The position numbers were made by a program, and so were the translations under genes. Below, in pieces: positions 12,401-20,642 of a DNA stretch of 64,000 nt. The notes below the pieces were generated by a model. That model made no database searches, was not told the origin of the DNA, and was given only the letters and a program-made list of their open reading frames with translations. Numbering within the stretch: position 1 is the stretch's first letter; every line of letters begins with the position of its first letter. This DNA comes from Liolophura sinensis (taxonomy: Eukaryota > Mollusca > Polyplacophora > Chitonida > Chitonidae), in contig NW_027017954.1 in NCBI RefSeq assembly GCF_032854445.1, positions 558,001 through 622,000 on the forward strand, written 5' to 3'.

Positions 12401-13222
12401 TGCGCATTACTTGCGTTTAAGATTGATGATGAAGAAATACAGGCTTATGTGTATGATTAAAATAATATATGCCCCGATTGTACCCAGGGATGGCGTGACA
12501 AAGAGTGGGTTGTTCTGTGTGGTTTGGACTGTACTAGAAAGACTGAAGGTTGACCAGAACGTCAATATCCTACAGACTGTCAAGCAGATGAGGAACAACA
12601 GACCGGAGATTATAACAGATGTGGTATGATTACTTATAACATTATTAAACAGATAACTATATCAGTGTCATTTTCGTATAAAGCATATGAGTAATAGTCT
12701 TTCTTTTAATGATGTACAAATGCTGGTGCCATTGCTAAACGTGGACCTCCAAATCGACCAAAGTACTTCTAATTATCAAATAAAAATAACACAAATATAA
12801 TTATGGCCTTACGCGTGTGAGTCTATTTCAATGCTCAGTGACTTCTGGAGAAAGAAAAGGATAATGCGTCGACTGATTAATGTCTTCATGCTGAATATGG
12901 TGTAGATGCATTTAGAATTTGAATGTTAAAAAATCAGAAACTCATGTGCTTCAAACCTTATGCTTGTCATTTACCATCAGTTTTCTTTAGACTTTACCCT
13001 ATTTTAGGGTCATCTTGCTTACCATTTGCCATCTGTCTTTTTTTCCCCTCATCTACCACATTTATGGTCAGATTGCTTACCATTTATCATATGTCTTTTT
13101 CATCCTTTACCCTTTTATAGGGTCAGCTTAACTTCATCCACCAGGTCGTCATGGGATATCTGGACAACTTCCAAACCTACGCTAATTTCAGACCAATGAC
13201 AAAAGTTTCGGAGGCGATGTAA
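353..13222 (+). CDS. receptor-type protein tyrosine phosphatase, 3' part (nine exons: end of D1, D2, stop)
   Basis: Spliced product of nine exons, 367 residues plus stop, all joining in phase: 353-488, 1106-1255, 1646-1745, 2729-2802, 5145-5279, 9227-9349, 11530-11678, 12488-12623, 13121-13222. The start of the gene (ectodomain, transmembrane segment, most of D1) is left of the window. D1 removes phosphate from phosphotyrosine on substrate proteins at the inner face of the plasma membrane, and its P-loop (SAGIGRTG) and Q-loop (VQTQEQY) are intact. D2 starts near KNRYSKFLA and ends with a helix before the stop. It keeps the P-loop Cys (HCRDGVTKSG) but has Lys where the catalytic Arg should be. 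It also lacks a recognisable WPD loop (FRCPFFTSEP at that place) and has VYWT instead of QYWP. By analogy with D2 of CD45 and other RPTPs it is probably a non-catalytic regulatory domain. The ectodomain type is unknown, but the neighbouring paralogue at 24-63 kb suggests an EGF-rich receptor. Confidence 0.9.
1106..1255 (+). CDS. RPTP exon 2 in window: D1 C-terminus and linker
   Basis: Acceptor TTAACCAG, donor GTCTGT, 50 codons. It begins EQYEFLHAALGEAL, completing the Q-loop and the last D1 helix, and continues into the D1-D2 linker ending MVAQFE. Phase 0 on both sides. Confidence 0.9.
1339..1420 (+). mobile_element. SINE family A, 3' fragment
   Basis: Contains CTCCCACCATAATGCT, GTGAAATATTCTTCAGTACG and a (CAAATAAATA) end, typical of the 3' half of the family. 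Confidence 0.75.
1440..1500 (+). mobile_element. SINE family A, 3' fragment
   Basis: Second 3' end (AAGTGAAATATTCGTGAATA, then AAGCAAATAGATAAATA), directly after the fragment at 1339-1420. Confidence 0.65.
1646..1745 (+). CDS. RPTP exon 3 in window: start of D2
   Basis: Acceptor CGTTTTAG, donor GTAAGT. The reading frame that continues the previous exon gives VLRELSQPANKMQVESARHP and then KNRYSKFLA, the usual KNRY motif that opens a PTP domain. A different frame is also open here but does not continue the PTP domain. Confidence 0.88.
2729..2802 (+). CDS. RPTP exon 4 in window: D2 SDYINA region
   Basis: Acceptor TGTTTCAG, donor GTAAGG, 74 bp. Encodes DSCRPYLSTPVSDCNDYINA followed by VYLP. It matches the DYINA strand of PTP domains, with an unusual substitution just before it. 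Confidence 0.88.
2957..3260 (-). mobile_element. SINE family B (tRNA-like), near full length
   Basis: On the - strand it has a tRNA-like head ending in a B-box-like GAGTCACACC, a body with TCAGTATAATGGCTCGGGCG, and a tail GACTGAAAAATTGATAAGTA. It lies in an RPTP intron. Confidence 0.75.
3529..3797 (+). mobile_element. SINE family A, full length
   Basis: tRNA-like head TGCCTCCGTGGCTCACTTTG with GAGTTCTAGTCCAGC (B-box-like), body TACGTGGGAAGCTCTTCCAG, and 3' end ATATTCTTGAATACGGCG followed by CAAATAAATAAATAAA. Confidence 0.85.
4159..4394. mobile_element. palindromic MITE, family M1
   Basis: Left end GGGATCATTAAGCGATCCTA followed by GACTTAAGTC, with an imperfect inverted copy at the right end. 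Same family as 8930-9152 and probably 57545-57738. Confidence 0.6.
4407..4530 (-). mobile_element. SINE family A, 3' half
   Basis: Reads TTTATTTATTTGATTGGTGT then TTTTACGCCG and a GGCAGGGCCCGAGGGAAACC body, i.e. the family in reverse orientation. It abuts the SINE B head at 4548. Confidence 0.75.
4548..4920 (+). mobile_element. SINE family B, full length
   Basis: Head CCGGCCCGGTTGGTAGAGCG (A-box-like) with ATCGAGTCACACC (B-box-like), shared body, and the tail GACTGAAAAATTGTTGAGTA followed by a short CACTC-rich end. Confidence 0.8.
5145..5279 (+). CDS. RPTP exon 5 in window: D2 core; donor seeds the minisatellite
   Basis: Acceptor TACTTGTAG, donor GTAGGT, 45 codons. Starts GYKQKRGFILTQTPLPNTV (compare GY-x-KKFIATQGP in active domains), continues DFWRLVYDHKVSTIIML and ends KTGDK. 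The last roughly 15 bases and the donor recur as part of every unit of the tandem array that follows in the intron. Confidence 0.92.
5262..6239 (+). repeat. minisatellite, about 61 bp unit, part 1, starting inside exon 5145-5279
   Basis: Head-to-tail units follow the pattern AAAACAGGAGATAAG then GTAGGTAG then TGTCACATTGACCACTTGTG then a stretch ending AATGGAAGACCCCC. The first unit starts with the coding end of the exon (positions about 5262-5279) and its GT donor. Unit copies near 5739 and 5922 keep the exon end and the GTAGGTAG donor exactly. About 16 degenerate units are visible. The array is cut by a SINE at 6240-7130 and resumes at 7131. Confidence 0.9.
6240..7130 (+). mobile_element. 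SINE family B interrupted by an insertion of about 600 bp
   Basis: The head and TTGCCTTCGGTAA lie at 6240-6340. The rest of the SINE (GTCGTCTCACTG to the CACTC tail) resumes at about 6947. The intervening sequence is not recognised and contains several copies of CCAGTTGCT(T/C)CC. The composite splits the minisatellite. Confidence 0.75.
7131..8520 (+). repeat. minisatellite, about 61 bp unit, part 2, with about 122 bp higher-order period
   Basis: Continuation of the array at 5262-6239. More homogeneous units alternate between two versions (AACAGAAGATAAGTAGG and AACAGGGAATAAGGTACG), giving a dimer of about 122 bp and suggesting a later round of amplification. The open frames on the - strand through it exist only because the repeated unit lacks stops in that frame. 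Confidence 0.92.
8930..9152. mobile_element. palindromic MITE, family M1
   Basis: Ends GGATCACGAAGCGATCTTAG (left) and TCTAGGATCGCTTAATGATG (right) form terminal inverted repeats of about 35 bp. The interior is AT-rich with no coding capacity. Confidence 0.7.
9227..9349 (+). CDS. RPTP exon 6 in window: D2, degenerate QYWP region
   Basis: Acceptor TGCACACAG, donor GTAAAG, 41 codons. Starts NVGVYWTDKKETF; VYWT stands where active domains have QYWP. Ends TWTYELSHKDK, matching the strand that precedes the WPD loop. Confidence 0.9.
9822..10083 (+). mobile_element. SINE family A, diverged full length
   Basis: Contains GTGAGTTCAAGTCCAGATCA (B-box region), TGGGAAGGTCTGCCAACAAT and the 3' end CGCCAATCAAATAAATAAAT. 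It lies in an RPTP intron. Confidence 0.8.
10780..10880. repeat. dispersed repeat shared with 29135-29200
   Basis: The stretch around GCAATCATGCAAAGAAAAGC followed by a GTCA-containing segment recurs near 29156 with few changes. The element type is not recognised. Confidence 0.5.
10979..11085 (-). mobile_element. SINE family A, 3' half
   Basis: TTATTTATTTGATTGGTGTT followed by the reversed body up to ACCGGGCAAAGGCC. Confidence 0.75.
11530..11678 (+). CDS. RPTP exon 7 in window: D2 degenerate WPD loop to P-loop Cys
   Basis: Acceptor ATTTCCAG, donor GTTGGC. Starts KEPQPIKQFRCPFFTSEP; the WPD-x-G-x-P motif expected here is absent. Ends GHGPVLVHC plus two bases of an Arg codon, the start of the D2 P-loop. 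Confidence 0.92.
12488..12623 (+). CDS. RPTP exon 8 in window: D2 pseudo P-loop
   Basis: Acceptor TACCCAG, donor GTATGA. The split codon gives Arg, then DGVTKSGLFCVVWTVLERL. The P-loop is therefore HCRDGVTKSG, with Lys at the invariant Arg position. Ends NNRPEIITDV. Confidence 0.93.
13121..13222 (+). CDS. RPTP last coding exon: D2 C-terminal helix and stop
   Basis: Acceptor CTTTTATAG. Starts GQLNFIHQVVMGYLDNF, the D2 equivalent of the Q-loop and last helix, and ends TKVSEAM with TAA at 13220-13222. No convincing AATAAA signal is seen in the first few hundred bases after the stop. Confidence 0.92.
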   Translation, partial: GQLNFIHQVVMGYLDNFQTYANFRPMTKVSEAM

Positions 13223-14437
13223 AATAAGTTCAGCAAAGATTCCACTAATAGTTTCTACGCTATGACTGGATTAATCAAAACTGTTTCTTATTTCCATTTG
13301 CCAAACTTGCTGTGGCTTCAGTTCTGTATATTTGTGTAACTTTATGCCATAACTGATGAGCTTTTATGTCAATGGTTTGTCACTGTTGATTCTGTTGGTG
13401 TTGATTAAAACTGTGTTGTGTTGGGCTTGCTGCTCACTTTGTAGGGGTTTAGGACGAACAGGGTTGTAACTGTTGTGAAAATGCGTTCAAATCATGACTA
13501 TTGTGTGCTTATTGCTGTAAATATGCTTTGTTCTTGTAACGGTCATTTAGATGATTAAGGTTTTTATTTAATAATGTGGTTTCTAGGTCATGAAGATAGT
13601 GTTATGTTTGGTGTATATTTAAGCTTTTTAGATCATAATAATTGTTTTACTGATTTAGTAATACGCTTTTTAGGTCGTGATCATAGTGTTTTGATTGGTG
13701 TAAGTTTTCGTTTTCAGATCATGATAATAGTGCGGTGATTGGTGTAAATTTACGTTTTTATGTCGTGATGACTGTGCCACTGATAAAGTCATGATAATAG
13801 TTATGTTATTGGTGTAAATTTACGGTTTATAGGCCATTATTTATGATTATATTGCTATGAAATTTTCGGGTTTTGGTTATTTTTGTTTTTGTCATTAATG
13901 TACGATTTTGACTGTTTTATTGATTTGAAACTCTGATTCTATAACAAATCAGTTATGCCGTCATTACCGTAAATGTATTGTTTAGGTTTAAAAGAGAAGA
14001 AAAACTTAACAATGATGTCAAAATTAGATGGAAGAGCGTTAAAAGTTATCTGCAAATATGGTCCTTAATAATTTTTTTTAATATTTAATATTTATTTCTC
14101 ATTTTTCTTTTGCAGGAGAAAAGGGTATTACAAAATTTTTTTGTATGCTGAGTGTGTGGGACGACCACCTTTTGGTATTCTCTTTTAAAGAAAAATTTTT
14201 CCACATTTTCAACTAACTAACTTTTTCCATTCTTTCATCTGAAGTTGATGTATTGTTTGTTTTCTCCACCTTTAAGTTCAGTTTGTTGCTATTGGTAGAC
14301 TTGTGCTTTTATGCCACAGCCATATTCTCACATACCTATTATAAACGTTTACTTCTCCAAACATATGCATCGTAATTGCTTTATTCACATTGAAATACAT
14401 TTTTGATACTTAAATTTATTTGCAAGAACTTAACGTG

Positions 14438-14580
14438 GGAAGGTCAGACAACAACCTGCGAATGGCCATGGGTTTCCTGCGGGGCTCTGCCCGGTTTCCT
14501 CCCAACAAAAAACTGTCTAATGTCGTGTAAGTAAAATATTGAGTACCGCGTAAAACACCAAGCAAATACATAAATATATA
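14438..14580 (+). mobile_element. SINE family A, 3' half
   Basis: CGTGGGAAGGTCAGACAACA, then CTGCCCGGTTTCCTCCCAAC, ending AAGCAAATACATAAATAT. Confidence 0.75.
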
Positions 14581-15004
14581 TTTACGAGAACAAACCTAGT
14601 AAATCCATTTGAAATATACAGCTTAGTAAACACTTATTTACCTGTTAGAAGTATGGAATCTTCCTCGTACAATGTTTAGAGCTGTTTTTAAAAAATGGCG
14701 CATTCGTTTGAAAGACTCCTTTGACATTTCTTAGACACAGTGTGTTGTGTGACAATTTTATATTGTTACAACTGGAGTGGTCAACTTTTTATAACAAAGA
14801 AAGGTTTTGCGAAATGTAAAGCCACTGGGGTTAGTCATGCTGGATGAGATGTTATTGATATAAAGGTGAGGTGTTTTTAGTCCTGGCGATTTTTTTATTG
14901 TTGTAATGTCACACTGTATAGAGCATGTTGTGTCTGTTGTTATTGCGGTAAAGGCATGGTTATAGGTTGTGCTGGATCCGTTGGTATTGGAGTAAAGACA
15001 TGGT

Positions 15005-15264
15005 TTTATCTATTTATTTATTTGATTGGTGTTTTACGGCGTACTCAAGAATATTTCACTTAAGCCTCATTATGGTGGGAAGAAACTGGGTAGAGCCCGG
15101 GGAAACCCACGACCATCCGCGCGTTGCTGTCAGACATTCCCACGTACGGTCGGAGAAGAAGATAGCATGAGCTGGACTTGAACTCACAGCGACCGCATTG
15201 GTGTGAGGCCACTGGGTCATTACGCTGCGCTAGCGCGCTAACCAACTCAGCGACGGAGGCCCCA
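15005..15264 (-). mobile_element. SINE family A, full length
   Basis: From TTATTTATTTGATTGGTGTT to the reversed tRNA-like head CGCTAACCAACTCAGCGACG. Best-preserved reverse-oriented copy in the left half. Confidence 0.85.
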
Positions 15265-16009
15265 GACACTCTTTTGGGCTATGCTGTTCTATTGTTATTG
15301 GAATACAAGGCACAGTTTTGTGGTCATCTTTATTGCTGTATGGATACAAATACGGTTTGTGACCATGCTTATTGCTTTGTTATTGTTGTACAGGTGCGGG
15401 ATTTAGGTCATATTGATAGTATTTTGTTATTGCTGTCAAGGTGCAGGATTTTGGGCATGGCTATTGTTTTGTTATTGCTGTACAGGTTTGGGATTTAGGT
15501 CATGGTTATTGCTTTGTTATTACTGTACAGGTGTGGGATTTAGGTCATATTGATAGTGTTTTGTTATTGCTGTCAAGGTGCAGGATTTAGGTCATGGTTA
15601 TTGCCTTGTTATTGCTGTGCAGGATTTAGGTCATGTTGACCATATTTGTTTTTGCTGTAAAGATGCCTTTCTGCAGGTCTTAATGAATGTGTTGTTATAG
15701 GTGTAAAATTTTCGTTTTTGAAGTCTTGCTGAACCTAATTTTTATGCCAGTTTGTTTATAATGTGATGTAATATTTTACGCCATGTTGGTAATGTTTTGT
15801 ATTGCTAAAAAGCCATGTGTATAGAACAAGTTACTTGTAGTTACGCTGCTCTTAATATAAATGTACTTTCTAGCCTTAAACTGAGTGGGTTGTTACTGAT
15901 ATCTGTGTTTCATTTAGTATATATTTTAGTTATTTAACAGTTGTTTAAAGAAAGCTAAAATATGAATCAAGTTTCATCATACAGACAACTGAAAATTTGG
16001 GGTAAAACT

Positions 16010-16375
16010 GCTTTCATTTATTTTTTTTAAAAGTGTTAAAAGATATTCAAACATTAAAATTTTATGGTGGGCTTTCTATGAGCCATACTGACGGTATCTA
16101 GGAACCCTGACGTCACATCACCTTTTTTCCTGATGCACACTAGAAGGAAGGAATTTTTGAGAACATTATTTTAGCAACCTGTTACTCACTGGTAAAAAGT
16201 TGTTACAACACTCAGTGTCGTGATTAGAGTTGGAAGAACTTCCTGTGACGTCAGAGTTCCTAAACTCTGATAGTATTGTCCATAAAGACCATCTTTGAAT
16301 TCAAACGCTTGAACGCCTTTGACTCTCCTCACAAAAATCTAAGAAAAATTAAATGAAAGTTTACTGATGCATAGA
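16010..16375. mobile_element. palindromic MITE, family M2
   Basis: The two ends (ACGGTATCTAGGAACCCTGA, then CGTCAC; and GTGACGTCAGAGTTCCTAAA) are imperfect inverted repeats. A second copy in opposite orientation lies at 55555-55925. No coding capacity. Confidence 0.7.
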
Positions 16376-17569
16376 TTTAAATGGACTATTTAGCTATGCC
16401 CACTTCGATATTTATGGGTCTTTTCCTTTAACGAAACAGTATATTTGTTTTTAGCTATTATAAAGGTTTATTTTTTCATGTAAGAGACAGTTGCTAATCT
16501 CTAAATTTACGTTGTGATATATTTTTGATATTTACATTTTAAGAACAAATCTAACAAATACCGCTGAAATTGGGCTGTTTATTGACACAATAAAAACTGG
16601 CCTGCCGGCGGTATATGCACATTTCCTCTCCTATTTACAATTTTTTTCCTTAACTTTGTTAGCCGTTTTGATTGATCCAAATTTGATTCCTATTTTTAAA
16701 TATTTATCAGTCTGTACATGTAACTGTACGTGTGGTGTCTGATATTCCATCTTTTAGTCGCCTATGGCTACTCAGTGTTCGCATTAAAGATATTATTCGT
16801 CATTGTTTAGTAATGTGTTGATTCTAGTGACATAAAAGCAATTATCGTTATTTGAGTGTTGTGGAGGTTACAATATAATAACTACATTTCTTTTTATTGA
16901 ATGTGAAATCTTTGATATCGAAACAACAAAAAACGCTGTGAATCACAATTGTTAAACAAAGATAAACTTCAATTTGTGGCGGGCTTGAACACAAACATGA
17001 GTGGATCCCGTTGTTTCTTAGGATTTATCCTATTTGTTCGCTCAACACCATGTCGTTCATATCACGACGGTGTCTCCTTGTAACTGGTCGCCTCCAGTGC
17101 CGATAAATTTATATGGCTGGATCGCCATGTGAAAGACACGTTATATTAGATGTACCGTAACACCATTCTCTAAATGTGCGATGAAAAAAACAGTATCATT
17201 CGGTAACAGGGCAACATGTAAAAGGTACGGCCTAACTTGACGACCGACGGCAAGTGACGACCTGTCAATTTGGGTTAAAATCACAGGAGATTCCTTTATT
17301 CTGTCGCTGGTTCGCGGCCGGTGGTTATTATAAAAATAGGATCTGATGGCTTACGAAGACGGAAACTGACTCATACGGCTTAGATATTTAGTATATTTTT
17401 ATACATTGCCCATAGACTGGGCCTTTTAATCTGCTCAGTATCTCAGCAATCACTAACGAGATGAAGTCACCACCCAAGCTTTGGCTGGTTTGGCAGGCGG
17501 CTGTAAGTCGAAAGGTGAGTCAGGTGCTTACATGGCAGAGAGCTGTGGTTTAGGCCATGCAGTAACCCC
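16376..17569. other. intergenic, nothing recognised
   Basis: AT-rich sequence without a supported exon, repeat or RNA. Confidence 0.5.
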
Positions 17570-17785
17570 TTCTACCCATACTACGCCTCACTCAAGAATA
17601 TTTATTGATACTACGGCGAATATCATTATGATGGGAGGAAACCGCGCGGAACCCGTCAAAACCCACGGCTATCCGCAGGTTGCTGGCAGACCTTCCCACG
17701 TACGTTCGTAGAGGGAGCTAACATGGGCTGGACTTGAAATAGCAGCGACCACATTGATGAAAGGTTCCTGGGTCATTAAGTTACG
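17570..17785 (-). mobile_element. SINE family A, near full length
   Basis: CGCCTCACTCAAGAATATTT, GGTTGCTGGCAGACCTTCCC and GGGCTGGACTTGAAATAGC are the reversed 3' end, body and B-box region. Confidence 0.75.
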
Positions 17786-17999
17786 CTTAGATTGCAACTA
17801 TTCATAAAATCATCTTGTTCATGTTACAATCCTGAAGCTTTATACAGTCCCCTGTTCGGTACTTATACACCCCTGGCCTCGGGCCATAAGCGGACTTCGA
17901 TACAACTTGGGCTGATATTCCCAGAGACCCTGAACGCTGTGTCCATATTTGCCAACAAGAGTGTTGTATATATCACAAAATTTTATAGACTTAGAGTGA

Positions 18000-18062
18000 T
18001 TGCGTTTGAGTGAGTGAACGAGTGAGTGAGAGCTAGGAGACGCCTTACCGAAGGCAAGTAAG
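18000..18062 (-). mobile_element. SINE family B fragment
   Basis: Short piece with a GAGTGAGT tail and GACGCCTTACCGAAGGCAAG, matching the reversed middle of the family. Confidence 0.5.
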
Positions 18063-18125
18063 CGTAATATTTCACACTTTTCCGTCTGGGTAAAACAGCT
18101 GCACGTCATTCTATGACTTTCGCAG

Positions 18126-18277
18126 AATGTTTAGATGGTCGATGGGAAGAACATTGTCAAAAGAGCTGAGGGTATTGTTGATCCGAAAAACGTGATAAAG
18201 TCACTGGGGAATGACGGAACTAACTGACGGAAACCCAAGATGCGATGCTGGCTTCATGCGCAACAAGCGTTGGACAG
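18126..18277 (+). pseudogene. EGF-like exon, disabled copy of exon 40917-41066
   Basis: Flanking intron sequence on both sides also matches the gene 3 exon (TAAAACAGCT before it, GTAAGTGCATAGAATTCAGT after it). The Cys-rich frame starts CLDGRWEEHCQKS and stops at TGA 18167. It is 152 bp against 150 bp in the intact copy. Confidence 0.85.
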
Positions 18278-19466
18278 GTAAGTGCATAGAATTCAGTATG
18301 ACAGAAAGGAAATCCAATGCTTGTTTAAAGAAAATATTAAAAAATGAAATACCATTCAGAACGTTTTAGTCCCATTTTGACATAAAGTTAGACTCGGTGC
18401 TCTCATTTAAGTCCATGTTTACTGTTTAAATGTTTCACATTTGAGGAGTTATTGAGGTAATTGCTAGAAATCTAAAACATTTGCCACGGTGTGTTACAAT
18501 AGTACAATAATAATACATTTTCCTCTCCAAATTGTGAAGGCCTTTGAATACATTTAAATAGTTCCCTGAAGGTTTGAAAATGAGAAAATATCAATCAAAT
18601 CTCCAAAATTCATAGCACAAATGGCTGGGAGCCAGATATAACCAGCTCCTCCCGTCGGGGGATTGGCCCATCCCCAGAAAAAACGCAGAGCTGTAGTTTT
18701 AGTTGGGATTACACGCGGTACACACTGCTGCCCTGTGATTATGTCAACAGCCAATCCCCAAAGGGCTCACCAGGTACTAGGACCCTGCACACATTGTGTA
18801 AGGTATTAGTTCATTCATAAGTTGCTGCCTAACACCGTGCTCAAGAAGTTGTTAAGTATCGAAATTCGCGGATTTATTATATAGGGTTATATGTATAGGA
18901 CATGCACTAAACTCTCTACTCATGACATGAAAGAGCTTGGTTTTACAATAATCACAAAGAGTTTCTCAAGAACATACCCTGCAGCACTAGATATATGTAC
19001 AATCATAGCACACATGAGCTCTAAGAACTCACATTTTGAATTCACATCCAAGATTTTTCGTCTTGGCCTTATTTTTTATATATATTCGCTATTTCGGTTT
19101 TAAAATCTCCAACAGACAATTGTCTCCATGAGGAAGACAGGATATCCATCCATTGCATCCATTATCCAGAACGATCCACTGACATAATTTCTTGTTTATG
19201 TGACTCAGCACGCAGCTCAAATATTTAAAATCTTCAGCCAAAGTTTCATAAACCCTTTCATAGCATATGCCTGTCAATGTCAAGGTGTACGCTTTGTCCC
19301 TCGGCGCCATAGTGCAACGATTTTGTTCAGAAAATTTCTGTGGACATTTCTGTGCTGCTGAATTGTTCGTCAAAATAATACATTGCCCACCAAAAAGTGA
19401 ATAAGATGTAACACAATAATATCTGCAATTTCAGCTTTGTTTAAATGTGTATTTTATCGTTTGTAG

Positions 19467-19560
19467 CCGTCAACTATAACTACACAGGAGTGGTTATAGG
19501 CTGTGTGGCTGTGGTCGTGGTGGTCGCTATAGTAATCGTCGTTATTGTACTGATGTACAC
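19467..19560 (+). CDS. transmembrane exon of decayed receptor gene
   Basis: Acceptor CGTTTGTAG, donor GTAAGT. Phase 1 at the start, as in the EGF exons. Encodes VNYNYTGVVIG then CVAVVVVVAIVIVVIVLMY, a strong single membrane helix. Confidence 0.8.
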
Positions 19561-19957
19561 GTAAGTGATGCGAACCTAAAAAAGGAGCATGAATGTTTAT
19601 TCCACGGTTTAGATTATTTTATTTTGTAATGTATTTATTATATTTTTATAATATTTTGTTTATACACTAAAGGCTGCGATACACATAAAGTTCTACTCAT
19701 CGTTCCCTCTCCGTGATACATGCTACGCTGTACGTGGTAACCGCCGTCGATACAGAATAATGTGCAGTTTAAATCCTAACACATTTACATGTACTCTGAA
19801 AATGGGACGTCTTAACCGAGGAAATCCATATTAGAGATAAGCATTTTGTAACATGCTGCTGTAATAATTTTTTGTTTGTCTGGTCTATATTTGGTGATAA
19901 GCTAGCATATCTTTACTGAAAGTATTTAGGTGACCACAGACTGTGTTATTTCTACAG

Positions 19958-20061
19958 AAGAGGATGTCATTGCAATACGTCAGGGGGGACCTTTAAGCGT
20001 TCAGATCCGGTCCACGTGGACACAGACCCCCATTACAACTTCCGTTCTTCGATAGGGAAAT
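19958..20061 (+). CDS. juxtamembrane exon of decayed receptor gene
   Basis: Acceptor TTTCTACAG, donor GTAATT. Frame continuing the TM exon gives RGCHCNTSGGTFKRSDPVHV then DTDPHYNFRSS. It is positively charged after the membrane, as expected for a cytoplasmic stop-transfer region. No domain recognised. Confidence 0.6.
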
Positions 20062-20381
20062 GTAATTCTGTGTGTTTATTAGGGTATATAGTCTTGTTTT
20101 TTTTTTTGCTCCCAGGCGGCCATTTTTGGTGTACAGGTGCATGCTTGGTATTTAATTGCTGGAAACTGTCTAAACTCTGAGGAGGTATGACCTTTATTGA
20201 AGAAAGTTTGAAATTCTGGGCGAGAGGTCACAAGGTGTGAGGCTGGGCCAGGTATGCACCAAAGCTTATTGGCCACGGCATGTTTGGGACTGAGCTACAG
20301 CGCTAGACGTTAACATTGTAGCTTATGGAAAATTAATGGTGGTCTGAGGCCACGTCCAGAATCAGGAAAGTTCTATTCAAG

Positions 20382-20515
20382 GGAGAGAAGCGCGGATTTC
20401 AACTCTAGTGGACAGCAATCCGTATGAGAACGTTTATGAGAATGAGTACGACAAACTCCGATTTTCTTGTAATGACCGCGAGACCCCGAGGCCCCGGAAA
20501 ACAGTGAACAGTTGA
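20382..20515 (+). CDS. tail exon with NPxY-like tyrosine motifs
   Basis: Acceptor TATTCAAG at 20374-20381 is the one that keeps an open frame. It encodes DSNPYENVYENEYDKL, with three tyrosines spaced by four residues, then a basic end and TGA at 20513-20515. Asn-Pro-Tyr resembles the NPxY docking motif of engulfment receptors. A second copy follows immediately. Confidence 0.6.
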
Positions 20516-20642
20516 ACCAGTTGAAATTTCAACTCTAGTGGACAGCAATCCGTATGAGAACGTTTATGAGAATGAGTACGATAAACTCGATTTTCTTGTA
20601 ATGACCTCGAGACCATGAGGCCCCGGAAAACAGTGCACGGTT
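20396..20642 (+). repeat. tandem duplication of the tail exon, about 130 bp period
   Basis: Copy 1 at 20396-20518 and copy 2 at 20526-20642 are almost identical, both containing ATCCGTATGAGAACGTTTAT. A one-base difference after GACAAACT/GATAAACT changes the C-terminal frame. Copy 2 reads DKLDFLVMTSRP then stop, probably the older ending. Confidence 0.9.

Larger units (their letters stand above)
13440..15720 (+). repeat. degraded minisatellite, about 50-60 bp unit, downstream of RPTP stop
   Basis: Loose units such as GGATTTAGGTCATGGTTATT plus TGTTATTGCTGTACAGGTG at 15290-15670, and ATCATGATAATAGTG plus GATTGGTGTAAATTTACG at 13560-13840, point to one old array. It has been broken by a SINE A (15005-15264), a SINE A fragment (14438-14580) and unrecognised AT-rich sequence. 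It probably overlaps the 3' UTR. Confidence 0.6.
18126..20642 (+). pseudogene. decayed EGF-receptor gene: broken EGF exon, TM exon, juxtamembrane exon, duplicated tail exon
   Basis: Four exon-like segments in order, phases compatible: 18126-18277, 19467-19560, 19958-20061, 20382-20515. The first is a copy of the EGF exon at 40917-41066 with an in-frame TGA at 18167-18169 and further damage. The other three are open: a transmembrane helix, a short basic juxtamembrane piece, and a tail with several Tyr in Asn/Glu context, ending at TGA 20513-20515. There is no PTP domain after it. Intact relatives of this type (SREC, MEGF10/Draper-like) signal through tyrosine motifs in short tails. The locus could be a dead paralogue, or its intact 3' exons could still be spliced to an upstream donor. 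An AATAAA lies at 21495-21500. Confidence 0.7.

Noticed and set aside
18554-18754. 66-codon - strand open frame with tryptophan-rich segment
   Set aside because: No recognised family and no splice or start support; single unsupported frame.
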